Source: Zhongshania aliphaticivorans
Lineage (GTDB): Bacteria > Pseudomonadota > Gammaproteobacteria > Pseudomonadales > Spongiibacteraceae
Assembly (NCBI RefSeq): GCF_001586255.1
Contig: NZ_CP014544.1
Coordinates: 3,063,501 to 3,127,500, forward strand
Reading direction: 5' to 3'
Length of the DNA stretch: 64,000 nucleotides
Under the pieces are notes generated by a model. The model was not told where the DNA came from, ran no database searches, and was given only the letters and a program-made list of their open reading frames with translations. A program made the position numbers and the translations under genes. Position 1 is the stretch's first letter, and each line of letters begins with the position of its first letter. This document shows, piece after piece, positions 54,544-64,000 of this stretch.

Positions 54544-55866
54544 ATGACCGACACCAGAGCGCTTGCTGCCGTAAACCAGCTGCTAAGACAAACTGAATCC
54601 GACGATACCGACACCCTCGGCAAACATATGCGCCAGTTGGTGCAGTTGCGCTGGATGGCAGTGCTTGGCCAATTACTCACCATACTTGTTACTCATTACG
54701 GCTTTGGCGTTGAGCTGCCGCTGCAGCCAATGCTAAGCGTGTTAGCCGGACTTGTCGCCTTCAATGCTTTTAATGAGTTAAGTTTACGGATGCGGCGCCG
54801 AGTCGGAACGGCAGAATTGTTTATGGGCCTACTGGTAGACATGGGCACACTGACCTTCCAGCTTCTCCTCAGCGGCGGCGCAACCAATCCCTTCGTATTT
54901 CTTTATTTACTCCAGATTGGCTTGGCCGCGGTACTTCTGACCCAAGTCTACGCCTGGGTACTTATGGGCGTCGCCACCCTGTGTTTTCTTTGGCTGGCCG
55001 AAGCCGGACGTCCCATCGACCTTCCTCAAGATTATCACCTCGGCATCCGCAGTTATTACATTGAAGGTATGTTGATATGTCTGGCACTCAGCGCTGCCCT
55101 GCTAGTCATTTTCATCAATCGTATTAACCGCACTCATCGGGAACACGATGCCCGCCTCGCGGAATTGCGCCAGCGTGCCGCAGAAGAAGAACATATTCTG
55201 CGTATGGGCTTACTGGCCTCCGGTGCCGCCCATGAACTTGGTACGCCACTGGCAACCATTGCCGTCATTTTGGGCGATTGGCGGCATATGCCCACGCTTA
55301 ACGACGACCCGGATCTGCGCGAAGAAATCACCGAGATGCAAACTCAGGTTAAGCGCTGTAAAACCATCGTTAGCGGTATTCTTATGTCGGCGGGGGAAAC
55401 TCGTGGTGAATCTTCCGGTGAAACCAGCGTTTGTGCGTTTTTCGACGAGCTGCTCGACGAGTGGCGAAGCACCCGTAAAGTACGTGAATTCAGCTTTGAC
55501 AATCAATTTGGCGAAGATCTAGATATTGCTTCAGACACGGTATTAAAACAGACGATCTGCAATCTGCTCGATAACGCCCTAGAAGCATCACCGGAATGGG
55601 TAGGCCTGAACGTATCACGCAAAGACGACAACTTACTAATACGAGTTATTGACCGCGGTCCCGGCTTCGCCAAGGAGGTATTCGACCGCCTCGGCCAACC
55701 GTATCAATCCACCAAGGGCCGACCAGGCAGCGGTCTGGGATTATTCCTTGTATTCAATGTGGCGCGAATTTTAGGGGGCCAAGTGCGCGCCCGAAATCGT
55801 CACAAAGGCGGCGCCGAAATTAGCCTGCGCCTACCACTCGACGCACTCCGTCTTAAGGAGGTTTAA
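54544..55866 (+). CDS. regB: Redox-sensing histidine kinase RegB/PrrB/ActS
   Basis: A 440-residue membrane kinase with about six hydrophobic segments in its first 195 residues. The RegB heptapeptide GGATNPF (111-117), which in Rhodobacter binds ubiquinone, is present. HisKA has H230 in GAAHELGTPLATI, and the redox-active Cys position is matched by C272 in VKRCKTIVSGIL. The HATPase has NLLDNALEASPEW and GSGLGLFLVFN. RegB senses quinone and thiol redox state and controls respiration and fixation genes. Next to cyoABCD-surf1 and followed by its regulator. Confidence 0.92.
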   Translation: MTDTRALAAVNQLLRQTESDDTDTLGKHMRQLVQLRWMAVLGQLLTILVTHYGFGVELPLQPMLSVLAGLVAFNAFNELSLRMRRRVGTAELFMGLLVDMGTLTFQLLLSGGATNPFVFLYLLQIGLAAVLLTQVYAWVLMGVATLCFLWLAEAGRPIDLPQDYHLGIRSYYIEGMLICLALSAALLVIFINRINRTHREHDARLAELRQRAAEEEHILRMGLLASGAAHELGTPLATIAVILGDWRHMPTLNDDPDLREEITEMQTQVKRCKTIVSGILMSAGETRGESSGETSVCAFFDELLDEWRSTRKVREFSFDNQFGEDLDIASDTVLKQTICNLLDNALEASPEWVGLNVSRKDDNLLIRVIDRGPGFAKEVFDRLGQPYQSTKGRPGSGLGLFLVFNVARILGGQVRARNRHKGGAEISLRLPLDALRLKEV

Positions 55867-55870
55867 GCAC

Positions 55871-56443
55871 ATGACAAAGGAATCCAGCACCGCCGATGCA
55901 AACAACGACGACAGCGCACCGACGTTATTGCTCATTGAAGACGATGCCGCCTTCGCACGAACCTTGGGTCGCTCCTTCGAGCGCCGAGGCTACGCAGTAA
56001 TCAGCACCAGCAGTCTCAACGGCGCACTTATTTTATTAGAGAGTCACTCCCCCGGTTACGCGGTGGTGGACCTCAAATTAGATGGCGAAGCATCTGGCCT
56101 AGCCTGCGTGCAGGCCTTGCACAAACACGACCCCGACATGCTAATTGTGGTGCTCACCGGCTACGCAAGCATCGCCACAGCGGTAGAAGCAGTAAAACTC
56201 GGCGCCTGTCATTATCTTGCCAAGCCCTCCAACACAGACGATATCGAAGCCGCATTCAATAACGCAGAAGGCAATGTTGCCGTTGAAATTCGCGGCCGCG
56301 CTACCTCGATAAAAACCCTCGAGTGGGAGCGCATTCACGAAACGCTAGCAGAGACCGGCTTTAATATTTCTGAAACCGCTAGGCGGCTGGGAATGCACAG
56401 AAGGACACTAGCTCGAAAGCTCGCCAAGCAGCAGGTTAAATAA
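55871..56443 (+). CDS. regA: Response regulator RegA/PrrA/ActR
   Basis: A 190-residue regulator. The receiver has the acidic pair in LLIEDDAAF, phosphoacceptor D67 in AVVDLKLDG, T96 and K118. A Fis-type helix-turn-helix ends the protein (NISETARRLGMHRRTLARKL), which is the RegA family DNA-binding part. A GGAGG element is upstream, 4 bases separate it from regB. It activates or represses oxidase, nitrogenase or carbon-fixation genes in other bacteria; the adjacent cyo operon is a likely target. Confidence 0.93.
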   Translation: MTKESSTADANNDDSAPTLLLIEDDAAFARTLGRSFERRGYAVISTSSLNGALILLESHSPGYAVVDLKLDGEASGLACVQALHKHDPDMLIVVLTGYASIATAVEAVKLGACHYLAKPSNTDDIEAAFNNAEGNVAVEIRGRATSIKTLEWERIHETLAETGFNISETARRLGMHRRTLARKLAKQQVK

Positions 56444-56502
56444 GACGCAAAGTCCCGGATTTCCAAACATCGCAACGGCCTGCATTGGCAGTCCGTCAGT
56501 AG

Positions 56503-56901
56503 CTACAAGTTCTCACTCAACAATTTTATTTGATCCATAATAATCTGTTGAATCTCCCCAGCACACACATAAATTTCAATGCGGCTAATCAACTTATTCT
56601 CAATGGTGAACCGCGTGGCTATTTTCAGCGACTCGGGCAAACCAGCTATTCTTAAATCATAAAAACAATCGACCTCATCGCCCTCTACCAGCCAGCGTCT
56701 ATTCTCAATCGCCTCATTGCCCTCATACGCGGGATCTTTTAACAACTCGCGCAATTGGGCCGCTCCGCTGCCTGTGGCATAACCCATCTCCCAGCGGGTA
56801 CAGTTCTCAGCGAACAATACATTCTCTGGCTTATGCTGCAATAAACCCGCATCTAAATACGTTTCGACAATAGCAATTTGTTGCGCACGAAAATCACTCA
56901 C
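56503..56901 (-). CDS. NTF2-like/SnoaL-type protein of unknown function
   Basis: A 132-residue protein with the cone-shaped NTF2-like fold pattern: an N-terminal helix (FRAQQIAIVETYLDAGL), then FAENCTRWEMGYATG, and strands with WLVEGDEVDCFYDLR, ATRFTIENKLISRIEIYV. Such proteins are small-molecule isomerases, hydrolases or binding proteins; the ligand is unknown. It follows the TetR gene by 50 bases and is probably cotranscribed with it, suggesting the regulator controls it too. Confidence 0.68.
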   Translation of the reverse strand: MSDFRAQQIAIVETYLDAGLLQHKPENVLFAENCTRWEMGYATGSGAAQLRELLKDPAYEGNEAIENRRWLVEGDEVDCFYDLRIAGLPESLKIATRFTIENKLISRIEIYVCAGEIQQIIMDQIKLLSENL

Positions 56902-56951
56902 TCTCTATCCTTATAATTATTTTAATCTGCTAATCGGATTCCCAAAACTCT

Positions 56952-57641
56952 TCAAGTACTGCGATTACGAGCAATAGCACCCGCAATTAAACACTCCACA
57001 AATATGACAGTTCGCTCAACAATTACGTCACTATTTTCTTTCTGCTCCAAATAATCGAGCGCCGCAAAAAGCGTGTGCTGCGCAATCAAACGCGTCAAAG
57101 TTAAGAGCATTTCATAGTCAGGTAACAATTTATCTAAGCCAAGCAAGCACAAATCTTCTGCACTATCGGCGGCAAATTCATCTAGCATTTTCTGCAATGC
57201 CTCACGAAGGCAAGGCAGACCGCCATGAATCTCCCTAGCACAAAAAATTACACCAAGCGGATGCTCTCGGACATAGTCAAAATAGCGTAGTGTCGACGCC
57301 CTAATCATATCTTTGGCATCTCTATTCGCACTTCGTCGGGCAAAGCGAAGGTCAACTCGCAATTGCTCAGACAGCGGTTCGACTAAAGCAACAGCAACTT
57401 CATCTATCGATTTAAAGTGGCGATATATTGCCGTGTGGTGCATGCCGGCTTCCCGCGCCAGCTCCCTCAAGCCGAGATTTGCAATCGACCGCTGCCTAGC
57501 GCCTAGACGTAACGCTGCTTTCAACAGTCGATCTCGGCCGCCACCCACTTTAGACACGGACGGATTCCCCTTCCCAACCCCTAGTTTCTTAGCTGTAGTT
57601 TCGATTTTACCACTCACATTCACGCCCGAAATTAAAAACAA
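56952..57641 (-). CDS. TetR/AcrR family transcriptional regulator
   Basis: A 210-229 residue repressor. The TetR DNA-binding helix-turn-helix is at about residues 57-76 (LRELAREAGMHHTAIYRHFK), with the rest a helical ligand-binding domain. The start is uncertain: the open frame reaches a TTG at 57641, and GTG at 57623 or 57617 may be real; none has a strong ribosome binding site. Upstream are two similar palindromes, probable binding sites. It diverges from the CSLREA lipoprotein genes and leads the NTF2-like gene, so it likely controls one or both. The ligand is unknown. Confidence 0.83.
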   Translation of the reverse strand: MFLISGVNVSGKIETTAKKLGVGKGNPSVSKVGGGRDRLLKAALRLGARQRSIANLGLRELAREAGMHHTAIYRHFKSIDEVAVALVEPLSEQLRVDLRFARRSANRDAKDMIRASTLRYFDYVREHPLGVIFCAREIHGGLPCLREALQKMLDEFAADSAEDLCLLGLDKLLPDYEMLLTLTRLIAQHTLFAALDYLEQKENSDVIVERTVIFVECLIAGAIARNRST

Positions 57642-57670
57642 CTGAAATCGAGACTAGCGTAGATTGACAC

Positions 57671-57715
57671 AAATGTCACCACGTGGTTACATTTAACTAA
57701 ATCACCACATGGTGA
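57671..57715. promoter_or_regulatory. Two operator-like palindromes (TetR site candidates)
   Basis: Site 1 (57671-57694) is a 24-bp inverted repeat with 11 of 12 pairs, core TCACCACGTGGTTA. Site 2 (57702-57715) is TCACCA-CA-TGGTGA, perfect in its 6-base arms. The cores begin 26 bases apart and both fit TCACCA-N2-TGGTKA. They sit 30-98 bases upstream of the TetR start and about 200 bases from the CSLREA genes. Confidence 0.75.
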
Positions 57716-57920
57716 CACTGAGTATTAGTCGCGATGCCATTCTCGGACTCAATAATGACGAATGGTGAATTGCGTCATACCAACAACGTATTAAATAACT
57801 AGGGCGCCAACAAAGGAGTTCCACGACATATACCTAATAGAAAATAGAACGGTGCGGCCTGCTTTTGGGGGTCACTACGCTTAGAAATACAGTTAAAAAT
57901 AAAAATATAAGGAGTGAATT

Positions 57921-59252
57921 ATGCGTATAACGCGAAATGTCCTGACCAAGCGGAAGCTAGCAATTTTGGTTTCTATACTCAGCCTGACCGCTTGTGGTGG
58001 ATCAGCCAGTAAAGCTGAATTGCCGGAAACAACAGCGAACATAACAAACCTACCTGAACACGCCCTCAGAGTTAACAGCCCAGATGACGAAGTCGATGAG
58101 ACCCCCGGAGATCTAATATGTGCGACCGCGCAGGGCGCATGCACGCTACGCGCAGCAATCATGGAGGCGAATTCTAGTGTGCTGAATTCCGAAGGAAATC
58201 CCCACACCATAGTTATACCGGAAGGCACCTACGCGCTATCAATACCCAATACACTTTCTACAGGTGATTTAGGACTTGATGCCGCTATCGCTAGACCAAT
58301 CATCGCAAGCGAAGCAACCGGGTCACTCAATATAACGGCGCCAATGACGATTCAAGGCGCAGGCGCAAGGGAAACAATAATTGACGCCCAACAACTAGAT
58401 CGCGTATTCGAAATACATCGCGGCGCTGACACAGCATTCACCGATTTGACGATCACCGGCGGTTACGGCAACACCATGGGCGGCGGAATATACTCTCAGG
58501 CTCATTTAAAACTATCGCGGGTTTTGATTACAGAAAATCAATCCAGTGGCGGCGGCGGTATATTCGTTAACCCACTCGGCAGTCTAGAGCTAAACGACAG
58601 CACGGTTAGCCATAATATCGCTGAAGGTCAAGCTGGCGGCATACGCATAGATACCCGAGGAACAATCACAAACTCGACCATTAGCCACAATGAGGCACTG
58701 GGTTTAGCAGATCCACTCCCCGCCGGCACAGGCGTTCCGTTCGCTTTCTCGCAAGGCGGTGGTATCGACATTCGCGGTATCGGCACTACTATTCGGAATT
58801 CGACAATTGTATTTAACAGCTCCTCCCAAGGTGGCGCCGGAGTACATTTCGACACTGCATATATTGACGCCCTGCCGGATCCAGTGACCGGCGCAGCCGA
58901 GATTCCACACTTTGATTTAATTTTAGAAAATACAATTATCGCAAACAATATCGCCGAGGTTGAAAGCGCCGATTGCTTAACGACGGTTGGCCTTTCGCGC
59001 ATATTGTCACAGGGCAACAATATAGACAGCGACGGCAGCTGTGGTTTGAATCAGGCGGGAGACCTACCGGGCGTTGAACCTTTTCTTGCACCATTAGCAA
59101 ACAACGGCGGGCCAACCGACACACATCTACTATTACCGTCTAGCCCCGCAATAGATGCGGGAAAGATCGAAACCTGCACGACAGTTGATCAACGTGGGAT
59201 AGCTCGCGGCCAAAATAATACCTGTGATATCGGCGCCGTCGAATCAGAGTGA
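57921..59252 (+). CDS. CSLREA-type beta-helix lipoprotein, copy 1
   Basis: A 443-residue lipoprotein: signal peptide with lipobox LTAC (C25), a low-complexity spacer, then the CSLREA-like motif ACTLRAAIMEAN. A parallel beta-helix follows with repeated GG-x-x-x-SG and NSTI turns (DLTITGG, GGIYSQ, GGGIFVN, GGGIDIRG). The choice-of-anchor Q end (SSPAIDAG, VDQRG, CDIGAVES) closes it. Such proteins are surface- or secretion-associated in marine bacteria; function unknown. No membrane anchor other than the lipid is visible. It is paralogous to the next gene and is separated from it by 19 bases. Confidence 0.85.
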   Translation: MRITRNVLTKRKLAILVSILSLTACGGSASKAELPETTANITNLPEHALRVNSPDDEVDETPGDLICATAQGACTLRAAIMEANSSVLNSEGNPHTIVIPEGTYALSIPNTLSTGDLGLDAAIARPIIASEATGSLNITAPMTIQGAGARETIIDAQQLDRVFEIHRGADTAFTDLTITGGYGNTMGGGIYSQAHLKLSRVLITENQSSGGGGIFVNPLGSLELNDSTVSHNIAEGQAGGIRIDTRGTITNSTISHNEALGLADPLPAGTGVPFAFSQGGGIDIRGIGTTIRNSTIVFNSSSQGGAGVHFDTAYIDALPDPVTGAAEIPHFDLILENTIIANNIAEVESADCLTTVGLSRILSQGNNIDSDGSCGLNQAGDLPGVEPFLAPLANNGGPTDTHLLLPSSPAIDAGKIETCTTVDQRGIARGQNNTCDIGAVESE

Positions 59253-59271
59253 CAAGTTTCTGGAGTAAATT

Positions 59272-60603
59272 ATGAATAGTTTTTGTAGCAGCGTTTTAAA
59301 ATTCACTGTCCCACGCCTACTTATTGCAGCTGCACTGGTATTTCAAAGTGCTTGCGGCGGAGGCTCAAGTTCGCCCGGAAATAATCAAAACCCAAGTAAT
59401 ACGGCACAAGAAAGTCAGGATAACTCCCCACCGTTCAGCCCGGCATCACCAGGCACCTTTATCGTCGATTACGAGGGTGACGAACCAGATATATTACAAG
59501 GTGATGGCCTCTGTGAAACAGAGACCGGGGGTTGCAGCTTACGAGCAGCCGTTCAGGAATCTAATGCCACAATACTGCTGAGTACAAATCCATTCACCCA
59601 CACTAACGTAATAATTATGCCTCCAGGCCACTATAAATTTATAGAGCCGCCACTTATACCAACCGTTGTAGCCGAGGGCACCTCCGATGCTGGAATGCTA
59701 TCGATCCTTGGTTCCACCAACATTCGCGGCGCAGGCGCCCGAAAAACTATTTTAGATGGCAATGGAATTGACCGAGTATTCGGTGTTGGGCCAAACGCAA
59801 TTTTATCTATTTCCGACCTAACCATAACCGGAGGATCCGCCAGCGGAATCTTCAATCAAGGCCAATTAACCGTTACGCGATGCACTATTAGCGGCAACAC
59901 TAGCGGCTATGGCGGCGGCATTTTCAATACGCCAAGTAGCTCCGCGATTATAGATTCAAGTACCATCAGTGATAACACCGCTGAAAGCGAAGGCGGTGGG
60001 ATTCGCTTTGATGCTGCGGGTCTGGTCATCAACTCGACAATTAGCAACAATCGCATACTAGAAGATTGCTGTTCAGACAGTACCTATGACGGCGGCACAC
60101 AAGGTGAAGGCGGCGGAATAGATGCACGCGGCGGCGGCCCAGTCACCATCATCAACTCCACTATAGTCAACAATCACGCGGTCATTGGCGGTGGCGGACT
60201 CAATATCGCGACGTCCTATCAAGGTGATCCTGGCGGGGTATTTCAGGAAATTAGCAGTGAAGTTTTCGGACGCCCGGTCGAATTAATTAACACAATAATT
60301 GCTGGCAACACCTCCACACGAGGTCCTGCAAACTGTAAAAATACTATCTCGGCTATCCACTCACTCGGCGGCAATATATCCGATGACGACAGCTGTAACC
60401 TAAATTTTACAAATGACCAGAATTCTACCAACCCAGAGTTAGATAAACTCGCTGACAATGGCGGCCCTACCGACACCCACGCCCCCTTCGCAACCAGTCC
60501 CGCACTTGAAAATGGCCTAATGGACCGATGCCCCGCTCAAGATCAACGTGGCGCTCAGAGAGAAAACGTATGTGATAGTGGCGCAATGCAAGACGAGACG
60601 TAA
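59272..60603 (+). CDS. CSLREA-type beta-helix lipoprotein, copy 2
   Basis: The same architecture and, by coincidence or recent duplication, the same length of 443 residues: lipobox QSAC, a Ser/Asn-rich spacer, CSLRAAVQESN, IRGAGARKTILDGNGIDRVF (compare IQGAGARETIIDAQQLDRVF in copy 1). The beta-helix turns DLTITGG, GGGIFNTP and GGGIDARGGG follow, then an anchor-Q-like end with DQRGAQR and CDSGAMQ. The last segment is less canonical than in copy 1. The pair is probably one operon ended by the terminator that follows. Function unknown. Confidence 0.85.
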   Translation: MNSFCSSVLKFTVPRLLIAAALVFQSACGGGSSSPGNNQNPSNTAQESQDNSPPFSPASPGTFIVDYEGDEPDILQGDGLCETETGGCSLRAAVQESNATILLSTNPFTHTNVIIMPPGHYKFIEPPLIPTVVAEGTSDAGMLSILGSTNIRGAGARKTILDGNGIDRVFGVGPNAILSISDLTITGGSASGIFNQGQLTVTRCTISGNTSGYGGGIFNTPSSSAIIDSSTISDNTAESEGGGIRFDAAGLVINSTISNNRILEDCCSDSTYDGGTQGEGGGIDARGGGPVTIINSTIVNNHAVIGGGGLNIATSYQGDPGGVFQEISSEVFGRPVELINTIIAGNTSTRGPANCKNTISAIHSLGGNISDDDSCNLNFTNDQNSTNPELDKLADNGGPTDTHAPFATSPALENGLMDRCPAQDQRGAQRENVCDSGAMQDET

Positions 60604-60677
60604 CTCAACAACTATTTGCGATGACAAGAAAGCTTAAGCATACGCCCCTTGGCAGGTGGGAACGCTAAAAAAACAAA

Positions 60678-60710
60678 AGCCCCAGCAGGAAATCTTGCTG
60701 GGGCTTTTTT
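60678..60710. terminator. Bidirectional intrinsic terminator after the CSLREA genes
   Basis: AGCCCCAGCA (60678-60687) and TGCTGGGGCT (60696-60705) form a perfect 10-bp stem with an 8-base loop, followed by T6 on the plus strand and preceded by an A-rich stretch for the other strand. It lies about 75 bases after the second CSLREA gene. Confidence 0.93.
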
Positions 60711-61004
60711 GTGGGTATTGCGTAAGGCTGGGAACCGGAGACTTGGTGTTGATTTTATCTTTTGCGTCTTGCGTCTCCCGTCTAGCTGCCGCGGGTACTG
60801 CGGGTTTTAAAAAGGACTAAAAAACCAGCGTTGCAGCACTTAATAAAGTTTGGCGCGTAGTGATGACCTACTTTGTGTTGCGAGCAGTGCTCGCAATCCC
60901 TTTGGGACGCTTCCGCTTCGCTACATGCACCTCCGCTGTACCTGCGGTACAGGCTGCGTCGCATGAGCCCGGTATTTAGTGAGAGACGCTCCTCGCATCC
61001 TAAA
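60711..61004. other. Hairpin-rich spacer beyond the rRNA operon
   Basis: No gene is supported here. Palindromes include TTGCGAGCA-G-TGCTCGCAA (19 bp, from about 60877) and CTGTACC-TGC-GGTACAG (about 60937). GATGACCTACT at 60862-60872 equals the end of the nearby 5S gene and may be a 5S fragment. GCGTCTCCCGTC at 60771 repeats a motif found after apaH. Confidence 0.45.
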
Positions 61005-61047
61005 TAAAAAACCCCGTCCAGCATAAGCTGAACGGGGTGTTTTATTT
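61005..61047 (-). terminator. Terminator of the rRNA operon
   Basis: On the minus strand ACCCCGTTCAGC and GCTGGACGGGGT flank a TTAT loop and are followed by a T run. The stem lies just after the 5S gene (about 6 bases from its 3' end), a strong rho-independent terminator. Confidence 0.92.
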
Positions 61048-61052
61048 AGAAG

Positions 61053-61168
61053 CCTGGCGATGACCTACTCTCGCATGGGGAAACCCCAAACTACCATCGG
61101 CGATGACACGTTTCACTTCTGAGTTCGGGATGGGATCAGGTGGTACCATGTCTCTATGGTCGCCAGGC
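61053..61168 (-). rRNA. rrf: 5S ribosomal RNA
   Basis: The minus strand starts GCCTGGCGACCATAG and ends AGTAGGTCATCGCCAGGC; the ends are complementary over about 9 bases (GCCTGGCGA and TCGCCAGGC), forming helix I. Internal ATCCCGAACTCAGAAGTGAA and GATGGTAGTTTGGGG are conserved 5S segments. Length about 116. It is the last gene of an rRNA operon whose 23S lies to the right. Confidence 0.96.
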
Positions 61169-61339
61169 AAACTGGCTTGGTTAAATGAGGTGTCTTACGT
61201 ACTTTCGTACTGCGTCATTCAATCCAAATAAGGTGGTAAATAAGCTGATATAAACAAGTTTTCTCATGTGTGTAGCTCTCACTACACGCAACAATCCGCT
61301 GCAGTTTCTTCATTGTGACAACAAGACCACTTAATTATA
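61169..61339 (-). other. 23S-5S intergenic spacer
   Basis: About 170 bases between 23S and 5S with no tRNA gene; the transcript of the operon is cut here by RNase processing. No other feature is seen. Confidence 0.7.

Positions 61340-64000
<2,661 letters not shown>

Noticed and set aside
60782..61024. Minus-strand 80-codon open frame next to the rRNA operon
   Set aside because: It overlaps the rRNA terminator and palindromes, has no ribosome binding site and looks like the spurious frames often called near rRNA genes.

Overview
The window reads as a chromosomal segment of a marine-type gammaproteobacterium. The evidence is the conserved gene blocks lptD-surA-pdxA-rsmA-apaG-apaH, divergent tsaD / rpsU-yqeY-dnaG-rpoD, amgK-murU beside lptD, and cyoABCD. 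Gene style (TonB receptor, PhoX-type lipoprotein, RegB/RegA) suggests Spongiibacteraceae/Cellvibrionales relatives, but that placement is an inference from memory of such genomes.

Layout: 1-6.6 kb holds the end of a class II aldolase, a DUF962 membrane protein, a secreted protein of unknown function, a PanE-like reductase, a TonB-dependent receptor and a fatty acid desaturase. 6.65-7.09 kb is a decayed IS4-family transposase. 7.5-17.4 kb (minus strand) is one operon: a guanidine-I (ykkC) riboswitch, an ABC transporter (binding protein, permease, ATPase), two DUF1989 proteins, a biotin-dependent carboxylase and allophanate hydrolase. These genes are traditionally named urea carboxylase and urea-amidolyase-associated, but the riboswitch and the paired DUF1989 genes point to guanidine catabolism: guanidine is carboxylated, deiminated to allophanate, then hydrolysed to ammonia and CO2. 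17.7-23.0 kb holds a PhoX-like lipoprotein with a collagen-like linker, a lipoprotein with two CxxCH motifs and a PhoA-type alkaline phosphatase, probably phosphate scavenging.

23.1-27.0 kb (minus) carries a small secreted protein, then amgK-murU-rpe-gph (muropeptide sugar recycling and carbon housekeeping). 27.2-33.8 kb is the outer-membrane/RNA maintenance operon lptD to apaH, followed by cca. A BrnT/BrnA toxin-antitoxin pair, folB-folK and tsaD run leftward; rpsU-yqeY-dnaG-rpoD and a small lipoprotein run rightward. 43.0-47.4 kb (minus) is a three-gene signalling operon: receiver-cyclase fusion, single-domain receiver and hybrid histidine kinase. A CAU-anticodon tRNA, probably tRNA-Ile2, follows, then an MFS transporter.

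49.6-56.4 kb carries a haem-copper quinol oxidase (cyoABCD), a SURF1 protein and the redox sensor-regulator pair RegB/RegA, so a terminal oxidase sits next to a sensor whose family responds to quinone and thiol redox state. 56.5-60.6 kb has an NTF2-like protein, a TetR regulator with two strong operator-like palindromes, and two tandem CSLREA/choice-of-anchor-Q beta-helix lipoproteins. The right end is the 3' half of an rRNA operon on the minus strand (terminator, 5S, most of 23S). No CRISPR array, prophage or intact insertion sequence was seen. No wholly new system is claimed; the most reinterpretable parts are the guanidine operon, the phosphatase/cytochrome trio, the cyclase operon and the palindrome-controlled CSLREA pair.
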